Assembly (NCBI GenBank): GCA_008000375.1
Contig: SMOI01000086.1
Span: 1 to 64,000 of the forward strand
Direction of reading: 5' to 3'
DNA length: 64,000 nucleotides
Source of the DNA: Poteriospumella lacustris
Taxonomy: Eukaryota; Sar; Chrysophyceae; Chromulinales; Dinobryaceae
Shown: positions 11,701 through 22,681 of the stretch, one piece after another
How the letters are laid out: every line of letters begins with the position of its first letter
Position numbering within the stretch: the first letter of the stretch is position 1
The notes under the pieces: model-generated
Database searches by the model: none
What the model saw: only the letters and a program-made list of their open reading frames with translations
What the model was told of the DNA's origin: nothing
Made by a program: the position numbers and the translations under genes

Positions 11701-14700
11701 AGCGGGATGCTCTGCGCGCTGAGGATCGCCATGACCGTCGCCCCGTTGACGTCGTTCGCCAGCAGCGACGCGTCGGGAGAGAACGCCGCGTACAGCTGGT
11801 CCGCGAGGCGCTGCATGCGGGCGTCCGTCGCCGCCAGGTCGCGGATTCTGCGCGCGACGACGAAGGGATACTTCGGCCGCTTTACGACCAGCTCCAAGTC
11901 GTCGGGGCTGAGGCGGCCGACGACGGCGACGAGGAAGCTCGTCGCGGGGAACGTCTCGGGCAGCGCTGGCGAGCCGAAGGGCCAGTCGTCCACCACTTCC
12001 ATGAAGCGCTTGGCCGCCGCCGTCAGCAGCGCCGCTCGTCGGTCCTCCTCCCAGCAGAACTGAGCCACGTCGACGGTCGCGACGCGCAGGAACTCCGCCA
12101 TCGACAGCTGGTCGACCTCCTCGAACTGCACCTTCAGCAGCGAGTTGTTCCCGCTCCAATACACCCACGGGACGAACCGCCCGAACAACGTAAAGAGCCC
12201 GCGAGCGATGTCGACGGACGGCGCGTCGGCGGGGTACAGTGTGAGACGCGCGAGCGTCGCCAAATCCTCCGGCGACGCGCACGCCGCGACGGCGTCGACC
12301 GCGGCCTTCCTCACCAAGGGCACCAGCTCGGCGCCCAAGAGGTGGCTGGCCATCGGCGCTTTTTTGTCCTTCAGGAACCCCGCCACGTGTTTGGCCATGG
12401 CCAGCAGAGCCGTGAGGCAGAACAACAGAGGCAGCTGCGCGTCGACGTGTCCGGCGCCCTTCAGCGCCGCGAGGTGCGCGTGGAGCCCCGCGAAGTCGAC
12501 GTCTGAGAAGAGCAGCGTATCGCGCACCGAGGTGGTGTAGGTTTGGCGGGCGACGCACTCCTTCAACGTGAGCTTCCACACCGCGGCGCACAGGACCGTC
12601 AGCCGGCGGGGCGCCGCCGCCGCCATGTCGGTCAGGCTGCCCGACAGGGCCGCCTTCAGACTGTCCCACGAAGGCGAAGCGCCGAAAATGCGCACGAGGC
12701 GATTGTTGCTGTCGGACGCTTTGTCCGCCGCAAAGCTGGCGCGCAGCGAAGACACCGACGGGAAGGACACGCCGCTGTCGTCGCCCAGCCAGCGGTGGAG
12801 GCCGCCCAGACGGAAGTTGCCCGCGGCGTCTTTCTCCACCGTCGGGAAGCGACACGTTTCGATCTCGATCTCGGCGGTCCACGACGACACGCAGTGCATG
12901 CAATCCGCCGCCATGCGGAACAGCGCGATGGCGAACTTGGGGACGACGACCGCCGTCGAGGGCAGCAGCCCCAGGAAGCGCACGCCCACGTTCGCCATCA
13001 GCGCCACCACCAAATCAAAGTTCGGAGTGGCTTTGCAGCGCGGCTGCTTCTCGGTGGTGAACAAGGCGAAATCGTGGAACTCGGCGGCTTTGCGGAAATT
13101 GGCCGCCACCCAAATGACGATGAGGCGCAGACGGCTGGCGGAGGCGAAGATGAAGTCGGTCCACCGGTGCACCCCGCCGGCTCTGTTCAGCAGCGCCGCT
13201 ATTAACATGGACATTTCTTCATCGCCCATTTGCCGCCCGACTTGCTCCACTTGTGCGTCGGAATCTACGTCGTGGAAGACTTGAGGGAAGGCCGCCGCGA
13301 CGAGGTGGTTCACGATCCTCGTGTCGTGCGCCACCGCCAGCAGCACTCGCTCCAGCGTCTGCGGATTGACGTTGTACTCAGCTTTCTCCGGAATCTTCAG
13401 ATTCGAGAAGTCTGTGAAGTCGCGCAGCCAATGCGTCGCCAGGCCCACGTATTTGTCCCCTTCGAGCTCCAAACACGTCAGGACCAGCGACATCTTGACC
13501 CACCCGGGCAGGTAGCAGCCCGCCAGAACCGCCTGGAATTGCGACTCAGACAGTTTCGGCAGAACAAACTTGAGCAGGTCCATCATGCAAGGGCGCGAGA
13601 GGTCCATGAGAGAGATCAGCTTCTGTCCTATCAAGTACGTCGCCGGGTTCTGCGTCGCCTTCTCCACGTCGCCGACGATCTTCTCCACTCGCGAGCGGAA
13701 CCCAAGATCAAGTTTCGCTATTTCCGCTTTGAGGGCAGTCAGCGCCTCGGCCGTGCGATGGGGATGAACAAACCAGCGAATGATAGACCAGTCGAGCTGT
13801 TTGGAGTAGCTGTTCTGCGGGGTCAGCAGTTTGACGAGCAGCGCAGTGCCCACCGCGAAGCCGTCCACCGACTTCTCTTCCAGGCATTTGCCGAGAGCGT
13901 TGAACATCAACATGGATTCACCACTGTTATTGCGCATGTGGTTGCTGACCGCAAACATATGCCCGTACGGAAAGCGCCCGAACATGCCGCCCATGTCGTC
14001 GTCGTAGTCGTCGTCGTAGTCGTCGTCATCGTCGTCGTAATCGTGGTACTGGTTGAACGCGTTGGGCGCCTGTCCCCGCTGTTCAACAAGCGAGTTGATG
14101 ATGGTCATGTACTTGGACAATTGCGACTGCGTGAAGCTCGTGGTCAACGAAGATGCGGACAGCGTCTCGCGAAGCTGTTTCCATTTGGGCTCGCGACAGT
14201 TGGCGTTGTAATGCTTGTCCCACATGCTGCAGTCGTCAGCCTTCACTTGACAAACATAGCAGTAGCAATTAGGGCAATGCTGCATATTGCCAGACGTCTT
14301 CGAGGACTGTCGAGGATTGACGAACGGATGCACAGTACACGACTCTCGCGGGTGCGGCATATTCGACGCGAAGTTCATGTTTCCACCGAGAACTTGAATC
14401 TCCTCGTCCCCATCGACATCGAACGCCTCCTCGGCAGAACGCTTCTTTCCAGTCAAGGGTTCGTCATCGTCGGCCTTTTCGGGGTCGCTGACTTCGACGA
14501 CCTCGTCATCGATGTCCGCTTCTCCGAAGCCTTTTGGCTCAAACTCCAGTTTTACTTTCAACTTCCCCAATAGCGCCTTCGATTTGCTGTGTTCGGATGC
14601 AGGAACACGACGGGGTGGTTCAGCTGCGGGTGTCGTTCTGTGAACAGCAGGGGGTGCGCTGCTTGGGAGACGCTGACTGGACGAAGCGACAGAGGGTGTT

Positions 14701-14891
14701 GACGACGAAGTCGCCATTGATGGACCAGTTGACGTGGAAATACCATGGGCCGACCCTCGAACCGTCTGACTTTCATCATCACTGTCTGACAGAGTCAAGT
14801 CAATTATGTTGCTTGGCTGACGAGATCGGGAGCGCATCAGCTCTGGAGTCAAATCAATGACGTCTGGAAATACTCGTTGATAAGGCCTCAT
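8715..14891 (-). CDS. 2039-aa protein with tandem SUMO-interaction motifs and a Cys/His cluster
   Basis: Exon 1 is 14891-10276 and exon 2 is 10218-8715. The 57-nt intron (GTAAGT...TCTACAG) restores the frame as AALKT-LPAREE. Residues 11-15 (VIDLT) and 29-40 (IIDLTLSDSDDE) are two hydrophobic-acidic SUMO-interaction motifs. Residues 180-232 contain HPRESCTVHPFV and CPNCYCYVC, then C, W, H and C, a Cys/His cluster that probably binds zinc; similar CPNCYCYVC clusters occur in plant nuclear proteins. An Asp-rich tract lies near residue 285. The remaining 1700 residues look like continuous amphipathic helices of HEAT/ARM-like type, with no catalytic motif. A nuclear, SUMO-dependent scaffold is the inference; the family is not recognised. 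Confidence 0.88.
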
Positions 14892-15596
14892 TTTAAGTCA
14901 CCGAATTGGATCATGTAGTCCTGCCAATCGGTGCTCTCACTCCATAAGAAGCATTATCGCCAAAGCATGTGTATTATGCGTCCATATGATCGCCAAATCA
15001 GAAGAAGGCGACGCGTCGCTGATTCGAATTCGACCAGAGGGGCGTGCACCCAGCCCACAGATTCCCAGAATCAGCGACACGGGACTGTGTCGCGACACAG
15101 CGTTTTCACTCGTTCGGTGACTTGTTCCTCGTTCCTACCACCTACTGTACCTTGTGTGTCAGTAGTCAATTATCATTTCTGTTGTGAGTAGATTATCGAT
15201 TCATTCTGTCAATTATGTGGAATTATACAAAGTATTTGGGGCCCCAGTTTGCTGCGAAGTGTAATAACAAAAAAACAGACGACTGATCTATGACTTACGA
15301 ACGTCGACAGATTCGAATCATAAGCGTCAAGTTGATGAGGATCATCCAAGGTTACATTCTTCTCCAAATGAGTTTCGTAACAGTGCCTTCAACTTAAATC
15401 AACTCATAAGGATTCTCGCATGATACAAACGGCGAATTCGTCATTCTTTGCACTAACTGTGCAAGTGGGTCACAGCAAACTGTATCACTATGTAAGTTAC
15501 AAACGGTACCTACCAGGATCTCAGTATCCACTCTTTCATTTTCATTTGTGGAACAAGGCGTCGGATTTAATATATACATGATTCTACAGCTGACCA
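14892..15596. other. intergenic region, no gene seen
   Basis: This 705-nt region contains the upstream region of the 2039-aa gene and the downstream region of the DUF218 gene. It is AT-richer than its neighbours. No tRNA, snRNA or coding exon was recognised. Confidence 0.5.
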
Positions 15597-16832
15597 CTAC
15601 CAGCCCAGGCCCGCGGACGGAGTGTACTTTTGCAACAAATACTTCCGAAGGCCCCCGTGGCCACCCAAGAACAGAAACGCCTGAAGCTGACGCAAATGCG
15701 TTATTCTCATTTGATGTCTTTGAATTTGCGCCACACCAGCTTCTTCGTGCTGCATCCTTGCCTTCCATGCCGCAGGATCTGCAGCTACAGATAGTCCCAG
15801 ACTGTCCACCACGTGGATGGTCACGTCAACATGCTTCCCGCGTAGGGGATTACGCCCATTCTTTGAGGATGCATCGCTGGGATTTCTGCTTCTCAAGGGC
15901 TCATTGAGATTTCCGTCAACAAGTGGCTGCGGACGGAGAGACAGCACCCAACTAAGGGCCTGTCTCATGCGAAGATGATGGAAATCGCTGATGAAAACGC
16001 GAACCTGAATAGGAGGTCGTGTGGGGCCACGGAAGAGCAACAGTCCATCAAGAAACTGTCTCAGAGCAACTGCATTTGTTACGGTATCCCATGAAAACCA
16101 GTCCCCAAAGAGTCTCTTCGGCTCGACGCCCAGTGCACCCAAATGCTGCAGCGTGTGTTGACACTCGAACATCACCCTACGATCATCAAGGAGTACGTTG
16201 GGTGCATTGAGACTTCCAGCAGAAAGAGCCAAAAAGATGGCGCGTTGTTGTTGCTCTGGTGGCGATGATGAAAACACCGCAAAAGCCTCCGACGTGCGCC
16301 TCCGGGTCCACTCAGGATACCCAGCGACCTCGAAGGCCGACAGCTGGCTGCGATTCAAAGAGGCGCCGCTTCTGTGAAGAGGTATTCCTGATCCACCTCC
16401 TGGAATCACATAGACTGTATCGATTTCACTGAAAAATGTGGAGTCCACATCGGGAACAGACTGAGCACCGAACGGCGGGATCCAGTCGTTGAACACGTCG
16501 CTGGGGTCAAAGGCGTTCTCATCTTCAACCACCTTTTTGATGGCAGAGGCACGGAGGGACGTGCTAAATGCTGCATCCTCGAAACTGTCTTTGGAAACCT
16601 TTGTGAACTCCGCTGGATTATGATTCAGATTGTAAGGTGATGTCTTGTCGAGGGGGCCGTTCTCGGCTGCTTCCAGCTCGTATTGATACAGGCGAGATGA
16701 AAAGAGAATTCGGTACAAAACAAACAGAACAACAATGGCAGTGGCAATCAAGAATATGGTCGATTGTGGATTTCGACCACCAAAGAGGTGATGTATTCGA
16801 TCGAAACGAATGCTGCTCGATCTTCCGTGCAT
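15597..16832 (-). CDS. DUF218 (YdcF-like) type II membrane protein
   Basis: This is a single exon of 411 residues starting at the ATG at 16832. A short basic N-terminus is followed by one membrane segment at about residues 24-43 (STIFLIATAIVVLFVLYRIL), giving a type II or signal-anchor topology. The rest matches the DUF218/YdcF pattern: YVIPGGGSG, a Gly/Arg-rich start with RRRTSEAFAVF, the SAGS element, ECQHTLQHLGALGV, then D-x-x-T-N-A (DTVTNAVAL), and VFISDFHHLRMRQALSWVL. In characterised members this fold has been linked to envelope metabolism and possibly S-adenosylmethionine binding, but a eukaryotic function is not established. Residual His/Ser repeats are absent. No introns are needed. 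Confidence 0.82.
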   Translation of the reverse strand: MHGRSSSIRFDRIHHLFGGRNPQSTIFLIATAIVVLFVLYRILFSSRLYQYELEAAENGPLDKTSPYNLNHNPAEFTKVSKDSFEDAAFSTSLRASAIKKVVEDENAFDPSDVFNDWIPPFGAQSVPDVDSTFFSEIDTVYVIPGGGSGIPLHRSGASLNRSQLSAFEVAGYPEWTRRRTSEAFAVFSSSPPEQQQRAIFLALSAGSLNAPNVLLDDRRVMFECQHTLQHLGALGVEPKRLFGDWFSWDTVTNAVALRQFLDGLLLFRGPTRPPIQVRVFISDFHHLRMRQALSWVLSLRPQPLVDGNLNEPLRSRNPSDASSKNGRNPLRGKHVDVTIHVVDSLGLSVAADPAAWKARMQHEEAGVAQIQRHQMRITHLRQLQAFLFLGGHGGLRKYLLQKYTPSAGLGW

Positions 16833-17573
16833 TTGTTGCTCGTCGCAAAACGTCTGGTTTCAGGGTTCAGGGACCAGCGAGGTCGCCACAGCTCAGAGAG
16901 AGTAGTCACAGGACACGGGCCAGTGCTGTCAGAATCGCAGCTATCAGTTTGCTATGTGATATGTAGCTATCGGTTCACGGGTGGGTCAGGCGACTTGCGG
17001 GCGATTGGAATCATCGTCGTCGTCACCGCGTCGTCGTCGTCATCGTCGTCGCGTATGTACCTATGACGGAGGACTGAGCGGTACCGGGACCAGGGAACCG
17101 TAACGAGGCCCTGCTGAGAGCTGTCGTCACAATTGTTAAACAAGGAGGCCCCATTTAAACAAAACTTTGGAAACATGGGCCGCAGACATTGGCATTGTGA
17201 GGAATTACGAAACTAACAAAACCAACAGACGACTTCAGGTAGTCTAACGAGAGTAAACGTCGTGACCTAAACGTCGACAGTCAAACGCGAGGTCAAATTT
17301 GCCGACAACATGCATGGAACAAGAGGGTTTTGACTCATTGTTGCCTCGAGCACCATCGATTGAACAAGGAGATAAGGTACTCAACGAACGAGTCTCCTGG
17401 TTCAAGGCGATAATGATGAAATCCAACGGACGGCATTTGTGAAAAAGAGGCACCCATGTACCATCTTTCGTGACAGGATTCATTTTCGCCGCTAACTGCT
17501 TTGCATTTGACGAAGTGCTGGTCGATTTCCTCGATTTCCTCGTTACCACAGTAAACGCTTCGAATAAGGTCGT
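16833..17573. other. intergenic region with weak open frames
   Basis: It lies between the DUF218 gene and the small membrane protein. A run of GTC/GTCATC trinucleotides lies at 17013-17053. A minus-strand open frame at 17335-17577 (80 residues, GTG start, MNDLIRSVYCGNEE...) could be a downstream exon of the small membrane protein, but no clean splice was found. Confidence 0.4.
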
Positions 17574-17804
17574 TCACACAACGTTGTCTCGCGCAGGTGC
17601 TCTGCTGTTATGACTGAAGGAGATCGTCTCGATTTCCTCTCCGTCTAAGGGAATGTAATCCAAAAAGAGGTGGTTTAATTCGTTTTGAAGCCGAGCTCTC
17701 AATCTCCGTTCATACACGTGCTTCAACGCAAATCCAGCCAAAATGAAAAATCCTACCAATGAGACTTGCAAGATAAAACGAGGAGCATGATATCCAAAAA
17801 TCAT
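17574..17804 (-). CDS. small single-pass membrane protein, 76 aa
   Basis: The frame from the ATG at 17804 encodes 76 residues. It has a hydrophobic helix at about residues 10-28 (ILQVSLVGFFILAGFALKH), then a basic stretch (ERRLRARLQNEL) and an acidic tail. This arrangement, a short lumenal N-terminus, one helix and a basic cytosolic flank, is typical of small mitochondrial or ER membrane subunits. No family was recognised. The stop could be followed by a further coding exon in the next 240 nt, since the downstream frame also has protein-like character. The call rests on composition and length only. Confidence 0.5.
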   Translation of the reverse strand: MIFGYHAPRFILQVSLVGFFILAGFALKHVYERRLRARLQNELNHLFLDYIPLDGEEIETISFSHNSRAPARDNVV

Positions 17805-18261
17805 TGGGGCTTACCACAGAAAAGAATGAAAAAGATCGTCAGATCGAGAGTCGAGAAGGAGAACATGCTGTCAGCTGCACTGGTTCTGCAAGGGGCGTAG
17901 ACGGAATATGTGTGAATCAAGAGTTTGCAACGATCAGGTTATGCGGGGTACAAACAAACAGGATATGTCTTCTGTTCTTGTTGAAATTGTATCGCTATCT
18001 CCAATCTGGAAACTATCTTCTGCAGATGGCGGGCGACGGGGCGACTCGCTTAGGAATCCCCAGAGTCTACGTTGTCTGTGCTCCTGGGTCAAAAGTAGCC
18101 GGTACTTCGCCGTCGGCGCACGAGCCGTCCTCGTGATCCGGCGAAATGCTCAAGAAACTCTGGTTAGTTACTGCATTGGATGCGTTGCCAGGTAGCACTG
18201 TTTACAATCGAAAGCGACAGAACTGGTTGAGATCTTTGAGTAAAATCACCAAAGAGGAGCC
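17805..18261. other. divergent promoter region before INCENP
   Basis: It separates the minus-strand small membrane protein from INCENP on the plus strand. Short plus-strand frames at 17804-18195 have no recognisable features and are probably 5' leader sequence. Confidence 0.45.
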
Positions 18262-20995
18262 ATGTCCAGCATTGACAACATCTTGAGCATCCTCCGCAAA
18301 ACGTTGGAGGAGAAGAAGCAACCTCTCAACGAACAATACGAAATCACGTCAACATGGCTAGCTAAGGAGTTAGACATTGTGCGAAAGCTGGTTCAAAACG
18401 ATCCACGCGATATGCAAGCCATCGAGGAGACGATGATTCCTACCGCTGCCTCCAGTGCAGCCTCTTCCGCCCACAACAGCAAGAAGCGCAAGTCGCCGGA
18501 GACTGCCTCGGAGTTCAAGCTCTCGCCTGATCAAAAGCGCTCTTCCGTCGACGTGAAGGATCTTCTGGCGGCGGCCGGCCTGCCCGTGGACCTGAACAAG
18601 CTGAAGAAGGAGCAGCTGTTGGACGAGCTGGTGAAGCGCGGAGTGACGAAGTTCAACATGAAGAACCTGAAGAACGACCTGATCGACGCCTTGGAATCGG
18701 CGATTGTGCTCGAGAAGCGCAACAGCTTCAAGGTGAGTCAAGACGAAGCCGCGTCGTCCTACGAAAACTCGTCGCCGGTGAACCAGCAGCCGTTCGTGGC
18801 GACGGTGGCATCGGTGGACGAGGTCGAGGCGTCTGCAGCGGCAGTTGCTGTTGAGGCTGCCCCTGCATCTGCTGCGAAGCCAACACGAGTGCGCCAGGGC
18901 TCGCTCATGGCCGAGTTCCGCAAAAAGGTGTACAACACCTCGTCGCAGGACGCGGACGTCGACGCGAAGATCAAAATCGAAAACGAATTTCGCAACCGCC
19001 AAGAGCGCCATCGCGATTCCATCGCACGCAAGTCTCAGATTTTGGAGGCTCCGCCTGCGCAAGAGGAGGCGCACGAGGATGCCGAAGAAGCGATCCAATC
19101 GTCGAGCGTTCCGTTCGCGTCGGCTGCAGCGGAGCCAGAGTCGCTGGCGGCGGAAACAGCGATGGACATCGCCAGTCCGATCCGCGAAACGGTCCGTCCC
19201 GCAGAGCCCGAAGAAGTCGAACAGCCCGAGGAAGCTTCCGATGAAGCCCACTGCGACGCCGCCGACGAGGCGATCGAGTCGATGGACGCTGCGCCCGAAG
19301 CGACCGTCGTCGAGGAGCCGCAGCCAGAGCCGGAGGCCGAGGCGGACAAGGAGGAGGACGACATCAGCGACATCGAGGAAGACGCCTCCGTGTCCGCCTC
19401 TGTTGCGGCCGACGTCCTGCAGGAGACGACCGCCTCGGCGCTGTCGCAGCAGTCGGAGTCGAGCGTGTTCCAGCAGTCCTCGAAGAGCTCGCTGTCCTCG
19501 ACCAACAGCGGCCTCAGCCACGCCAGCGAGCCCGTGAAGAAGCCCACGAACCTGGTCAACCTGTCCAACAGCGCGAGCTCCTTCCTCGACAAGCCCGCGA
19601 CCAAGCCCATGGTGGTACGTTTTGCTCGTCTCCTTTGCTGTGTCGCTGCATCTCAACCGTCGGTGCGAACGTAGCCGGCGCTGGCCAAGGCGAAGCTGCT
19701 GAAGGAGCAAGAGGAGCTCAAGGAGCAGAAGCGCAAGGAGTTGAAGGCCGCGAAAGCCGCTGGTGCCATGGGAGGCAGCAAGCCCGCGGCGAGCTCCGCC
19801 GCGGCTGCGGCTGCGTCTGAGTCGAACTCGGTGCGCTCGCCGTGGGGCAAGATGGCGAAGGGCATCAAGAACGTGGCCGAGGACGTGAAGAGCAAGATCA
19901 ACCTCTTCAACAAGAAGCCCGCCACGGAGACTGTCGCTGCGAAGCCGCCTACGAAGCAGCCGTTTGACGTCCGCGCGACGGAGTCGAAGGCGTCGCTGTC
20001 GGCGGCGCCGCCCGCCACGCCCGCAGCCGTAGCCGCAGCCGCGCCCTCTCCTGTTGCAGTCGCGCCCGTGTCGGCCGCCCCTCCTGCGCCAGTTGTGGAG
20101 GCCCCCGCCGCTGTGATTGCCGCGCCGCCTGCGCCCCCAGCGGTAGAGGCCGCCCAGCCAGCGGCGCACGTGCTGCCGCCGAAGTCGGCGATCAAGGAGA
20201 TCCTCAAGAACTACCACGACGCCGTGGCCTCTCCGATCAGCACCAAGCCCGCCCCTGTCATCTCCGTTGCGTCGGTGGCATCTCCCGTTGCGCCAGTCGC
20301 CTCCATTCCGATGCCCGTCGCGTCGGTTCTGGCGCCTGTCGCGCCGGCGCCGCTGGCTGCACCCGTCGCCCCGGTGGTCCCGTCGCCCGTTGTGGCCACT
20401 CTGCAGCCTGCCGAGCCCCACGTCCTTCGAGAGCAGGTCGTGGTCCCCGTCCAGTCGACTGTCGCTGCTCCTGCGCAGGCCGCAGCGGTCGCAGCGCAGC
20501 CCGCCGCGCAGGAGGAAGAGGAGGACGACTACGACCCCGCCAACAACTACCAGATCGAGGACACGTACGTTCCCTTCGCCTGATTGTCCGTCTCATGATG
20601 CCGCTTGACTCGATGCTTCGTACAGACCCGACTCCGACGACTCGGACGGAGGCTCCGGCACCGACGACGAGGACGAGTCCAACAAGAAGAAGCAGCAGGT
20701 GCCCGAGTGGGCTCGCGGCGACGCCCTGCGCGAGGCCTTGGAGCGTCAGTACGGCCTCAACGGCCACGCGCTCATGGACCCCGACCTCATCTTCCCCGAG
20801 GTGCAGTCGTGCTCGCTCGAGGAGATCTTCGGCCGCAAGGAGGGACTGTCGCGCAAGTACTCGGCGCGCACCAGTTCCGCGCACTGGGACGCAGACGAAC
20901 TGACGCTGGTCGAGAAGCGGCAGTACCGGGTGCACATGGGCTACGAGCAGAACCCTGGCGCCAGTGCCGGTGGTCGGCCAGTGAAGCTGCACTGA
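18262..20995 (+). CDS. INCENP: INCENP-like inner centromere protein
   Basis: There are three exons: 18262-19614, 19675-20564 and 20626-20995, with introns of 60 and 61 nt (GTACGT donors). The product is 870 residues. The C-terminus holds the IN-box that binds and activates Aurora kinase: VPEWARGDALREALERQY from about residue 773, then DPDLIF, SLEEIFGRKEG, and the TSS motif (ARTSSAHWD), the Aurora phosphorylation site of this family. The N-terminus (first 45 residues) is helical, as expected for the region that docks survivin and borealin. A SAP-like segment follows around residues 108-155 (LKKEQLLDELVKRGV...LKNDLIDALE). The middle is Ala/Glu/Pro-rich with a Lys/Glu coiled coil opening exon 2. 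It should act as the scaffold of the chromosomal passenger complex at centromeres and the spindle midzone. Confidence 0.9.
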
Positions 20996-21301
20996 GCCGG
21001 CGGTGACGTTGGCGGCGCGCGATGGTCGCGGAGGCGTCAGTGGGCGATTCCTTCGCAGTCCGTCCGCGCGGCCTCACCCCTTTTTTCTGTATTTTGTTTG
21101 TTTCCCGTCGCGGCGTGACTCCGAATGATCCGCCGCCGCAGCCGCGGCGGTCGCAGTAACTAGTTTTCTCTCACCCCGCAGCAGCGTTGAAGCGAAGCAA
21201 AATAATGGTCGGACGGAAGTCCGCGGGGTTACAGAGGCAATATTGTACATGTTGAGGAGGGTGGATGTGGACGCGGATCAATGAGCGGCGAGGCCGACGC
21301 G
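20996..21301. other. convergent 3' region
   Basis: This 306-nt spacer lies between the ends of INCENP and NDUFB9, which converge. It should contain both polyadenylation regions. No gene was seen. Confidence 0.5.
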
Positions 21302-21912
21302 TTACTTGCCGATGAAGTACTTCTTGTTGGCGGGGTCGACGAGGACCGGCTCGCCGTACTCCTGGTCGTCCGGCACGTTGGACATGTCGATGTTCAGTCG
21401 GCGGCGAGAGATGCCCTCGGGAATACCATCGGGGAACAGCGCCTCGAGAGGAGGTGCGGGGTTACGCATGAAGAGAGATCCACCAGGCATATATGCTTGG
21501 ATGACCGGGTCTGGGTGAGTGGCATCGAAGAGGCGCTGCTGGGCGTCCTTGATGAGGGTTCTGGTCTGAGCAGAGTCTGTAGATCGAAATGCATCAGAAA
21601 GAGAAAAGAGAAAAGGGAAACGTTCGAGCTTGCACAATTACCAACTGGCCAGTGCTTGTTGGCGTTGAATTCGGCGCGGATCTTCGTCGCGGTTTCATTG
21701 AACACGTCTCGGCTCTCGGACCAACTGACAATATTTCTCAAAGCGCTGCAGAAACGTTGCCAAAACAAATAATCATTTCGGGCTTCCGAGAATCCACAGT
21801 TCCAAAAGAATGCTACAACTTACTGTCGGTACAATCGCATGATCTCCTGCTGGTGAGACAGCTTGGCAGCGATCTTGTACGTGGCGGCGACTGCTTGAAA
21901 GTGCTTATCCAT
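21302..21912 (-). CDS. NDUFB9: mitochondrial complex I LYR subunit (NDUFB9/B22-like)
   Basis: Three exons, 21912-21824, 21745-21642 and 21576-21302, join in frame to give 155 residues. The introns are 78 and 65 nt with GTAAGT and GTAATT donors. The N-terminus carries the LYR signature at residues 27-29 (EIMRLYRHALRNIVSW), preceded by SHQQ as in NDUFB9. The C-terminal half includes DAQQRLFDATHPDPVIQAYMPGGSLFMRNPAPP. LYR proteins bind acyl carrier protein through this motif. NDUFB9 is an accessory subunit of the matrix-facing distal arm of NADH:ubiquinone oxidoreductase. Its presence implies aerobic mitochondria with complex I. The length is slightly shorter than the animal protein (179 residues). 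Confidence 0.85.
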
Positions 21913-22296
21913 TTTTGACTGAAACAAACGCTGTGAATAAGGGAGAATGTGATGTGGCTGGTCACAATCTTCGAGCCAAAGCAAGACGAGGCGAAAGACT
22001 GATGAATAGGACCACTGTGGGGTCTGGCGCTGCGAACGCGACCGCCGCGAAACAACTCACAGATGTCGCCGACGACAACAACAGACAGTAGTGACAAACG
22101 ACAAGTGCCAGAAGTGTGTTGGAGGACATTTATGTCAGACTGCTCAGTTGATAATGTGATTACAAGTGGTGAAGTGGTGTCCTGCTCCACGTGCAGTGAG
22201 CAGTGAGCAGGACGTGAGAGTGACGAAACCAGCGAGGTCATCGATCTTCAATAAATTCATTTGTGAAATCGATATCAAGGTGAAGACGTCTGTGAC
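21913..22296. other. divergent promoter between NDUFB9 and DPM2
   Basis: This 384-nt divergent region should hold promoters for both genes. A TGAGCAGTGAGCAG tandem lies near 22196. Nothing else was recognised. Confidence 0.45.
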
Positions 22297-22618
22297 ATGG
22301 GGGTTGCAGATAAGACTCTCGGAACCATTTTGGTCGCGGCAGCCGCCGTCATTTTCGCGTACTATTCGGCATGGGTCTTCTTGTTGGTAAGTACCCACCT
22401 CGCTGCCATTGAGCGAAACAGACATATCGTCACAACGAAGACTTGTTGTTGTTGTATAGCCATTTGCAGACAAAGACAATGTCATGTTTCGTCTGTTCCT
22501 GCCGCAGGAATACGCGATTCTCATTCCGGCCTTGCTGCTGGTGCTCGCCATATTCGTAGTCAGTTTGTTCATTTCGTTCGTTCTATACAAAGAAGCAAGC
22601 AAAAAGAAGACAAAGTAG
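22297..22618 (+). CDS. DPM2: dolichol-phosphate mannose synthase regulatory subunit (DPM2-like)
   Basis: Exon 1 is 22297-22386 and exon 2 is 22460-22618, with a 73-nt phase-0 intron (GTAAGT...TATAG). The product is 82 residues, close to the 84 of human DPM2. Two membrane helices are clear, at about residues 9-30 (ILVAAAAVIFAYYSAWVFLL) and 49-70 (EYAILIPALLLVLAIFVVSL). The joining loop is PFADKDNVMFRLFLPQ and the tail is Lys-rich (EASKKKTK), an ER retention-like end. The FxYYxAWV motif of helix 1 and the LFLP element are the family hallmarks. DPM2 stabilises dolichol-phosphate mannose synthase in the ER membrane and supports N-glycan and GPI-anchor synthesis. Confidence 0.92.
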
Positions 22619-22681
22619 TGTAAGGTCCTCCAGGTCCGTTGTTTTGTAAATAGTTTTTCCTTCCACGGGCGACAATTCGTG

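Noticed and set aside
9444-12506. 1020-codon plus-strand open frame opposite the SIM protein
   Set aside because: Its Arg/His/Gln/Glu-rich composition is typical of an antisense frame, while the minus strand has motifs and a frame-preserving intron.
13960-14045. GTC/GTCATC simple repeat as a possible regulatory array
   Set aside because: It encodes the Asp-rich tract of the SIM protein on the minus strand.
15000-15060. tRNA-like B-box (GATTCGAATTC) near 15022
   Set aside because: There is no matching A-box, acceptor stem or cloverleaf on either strand.
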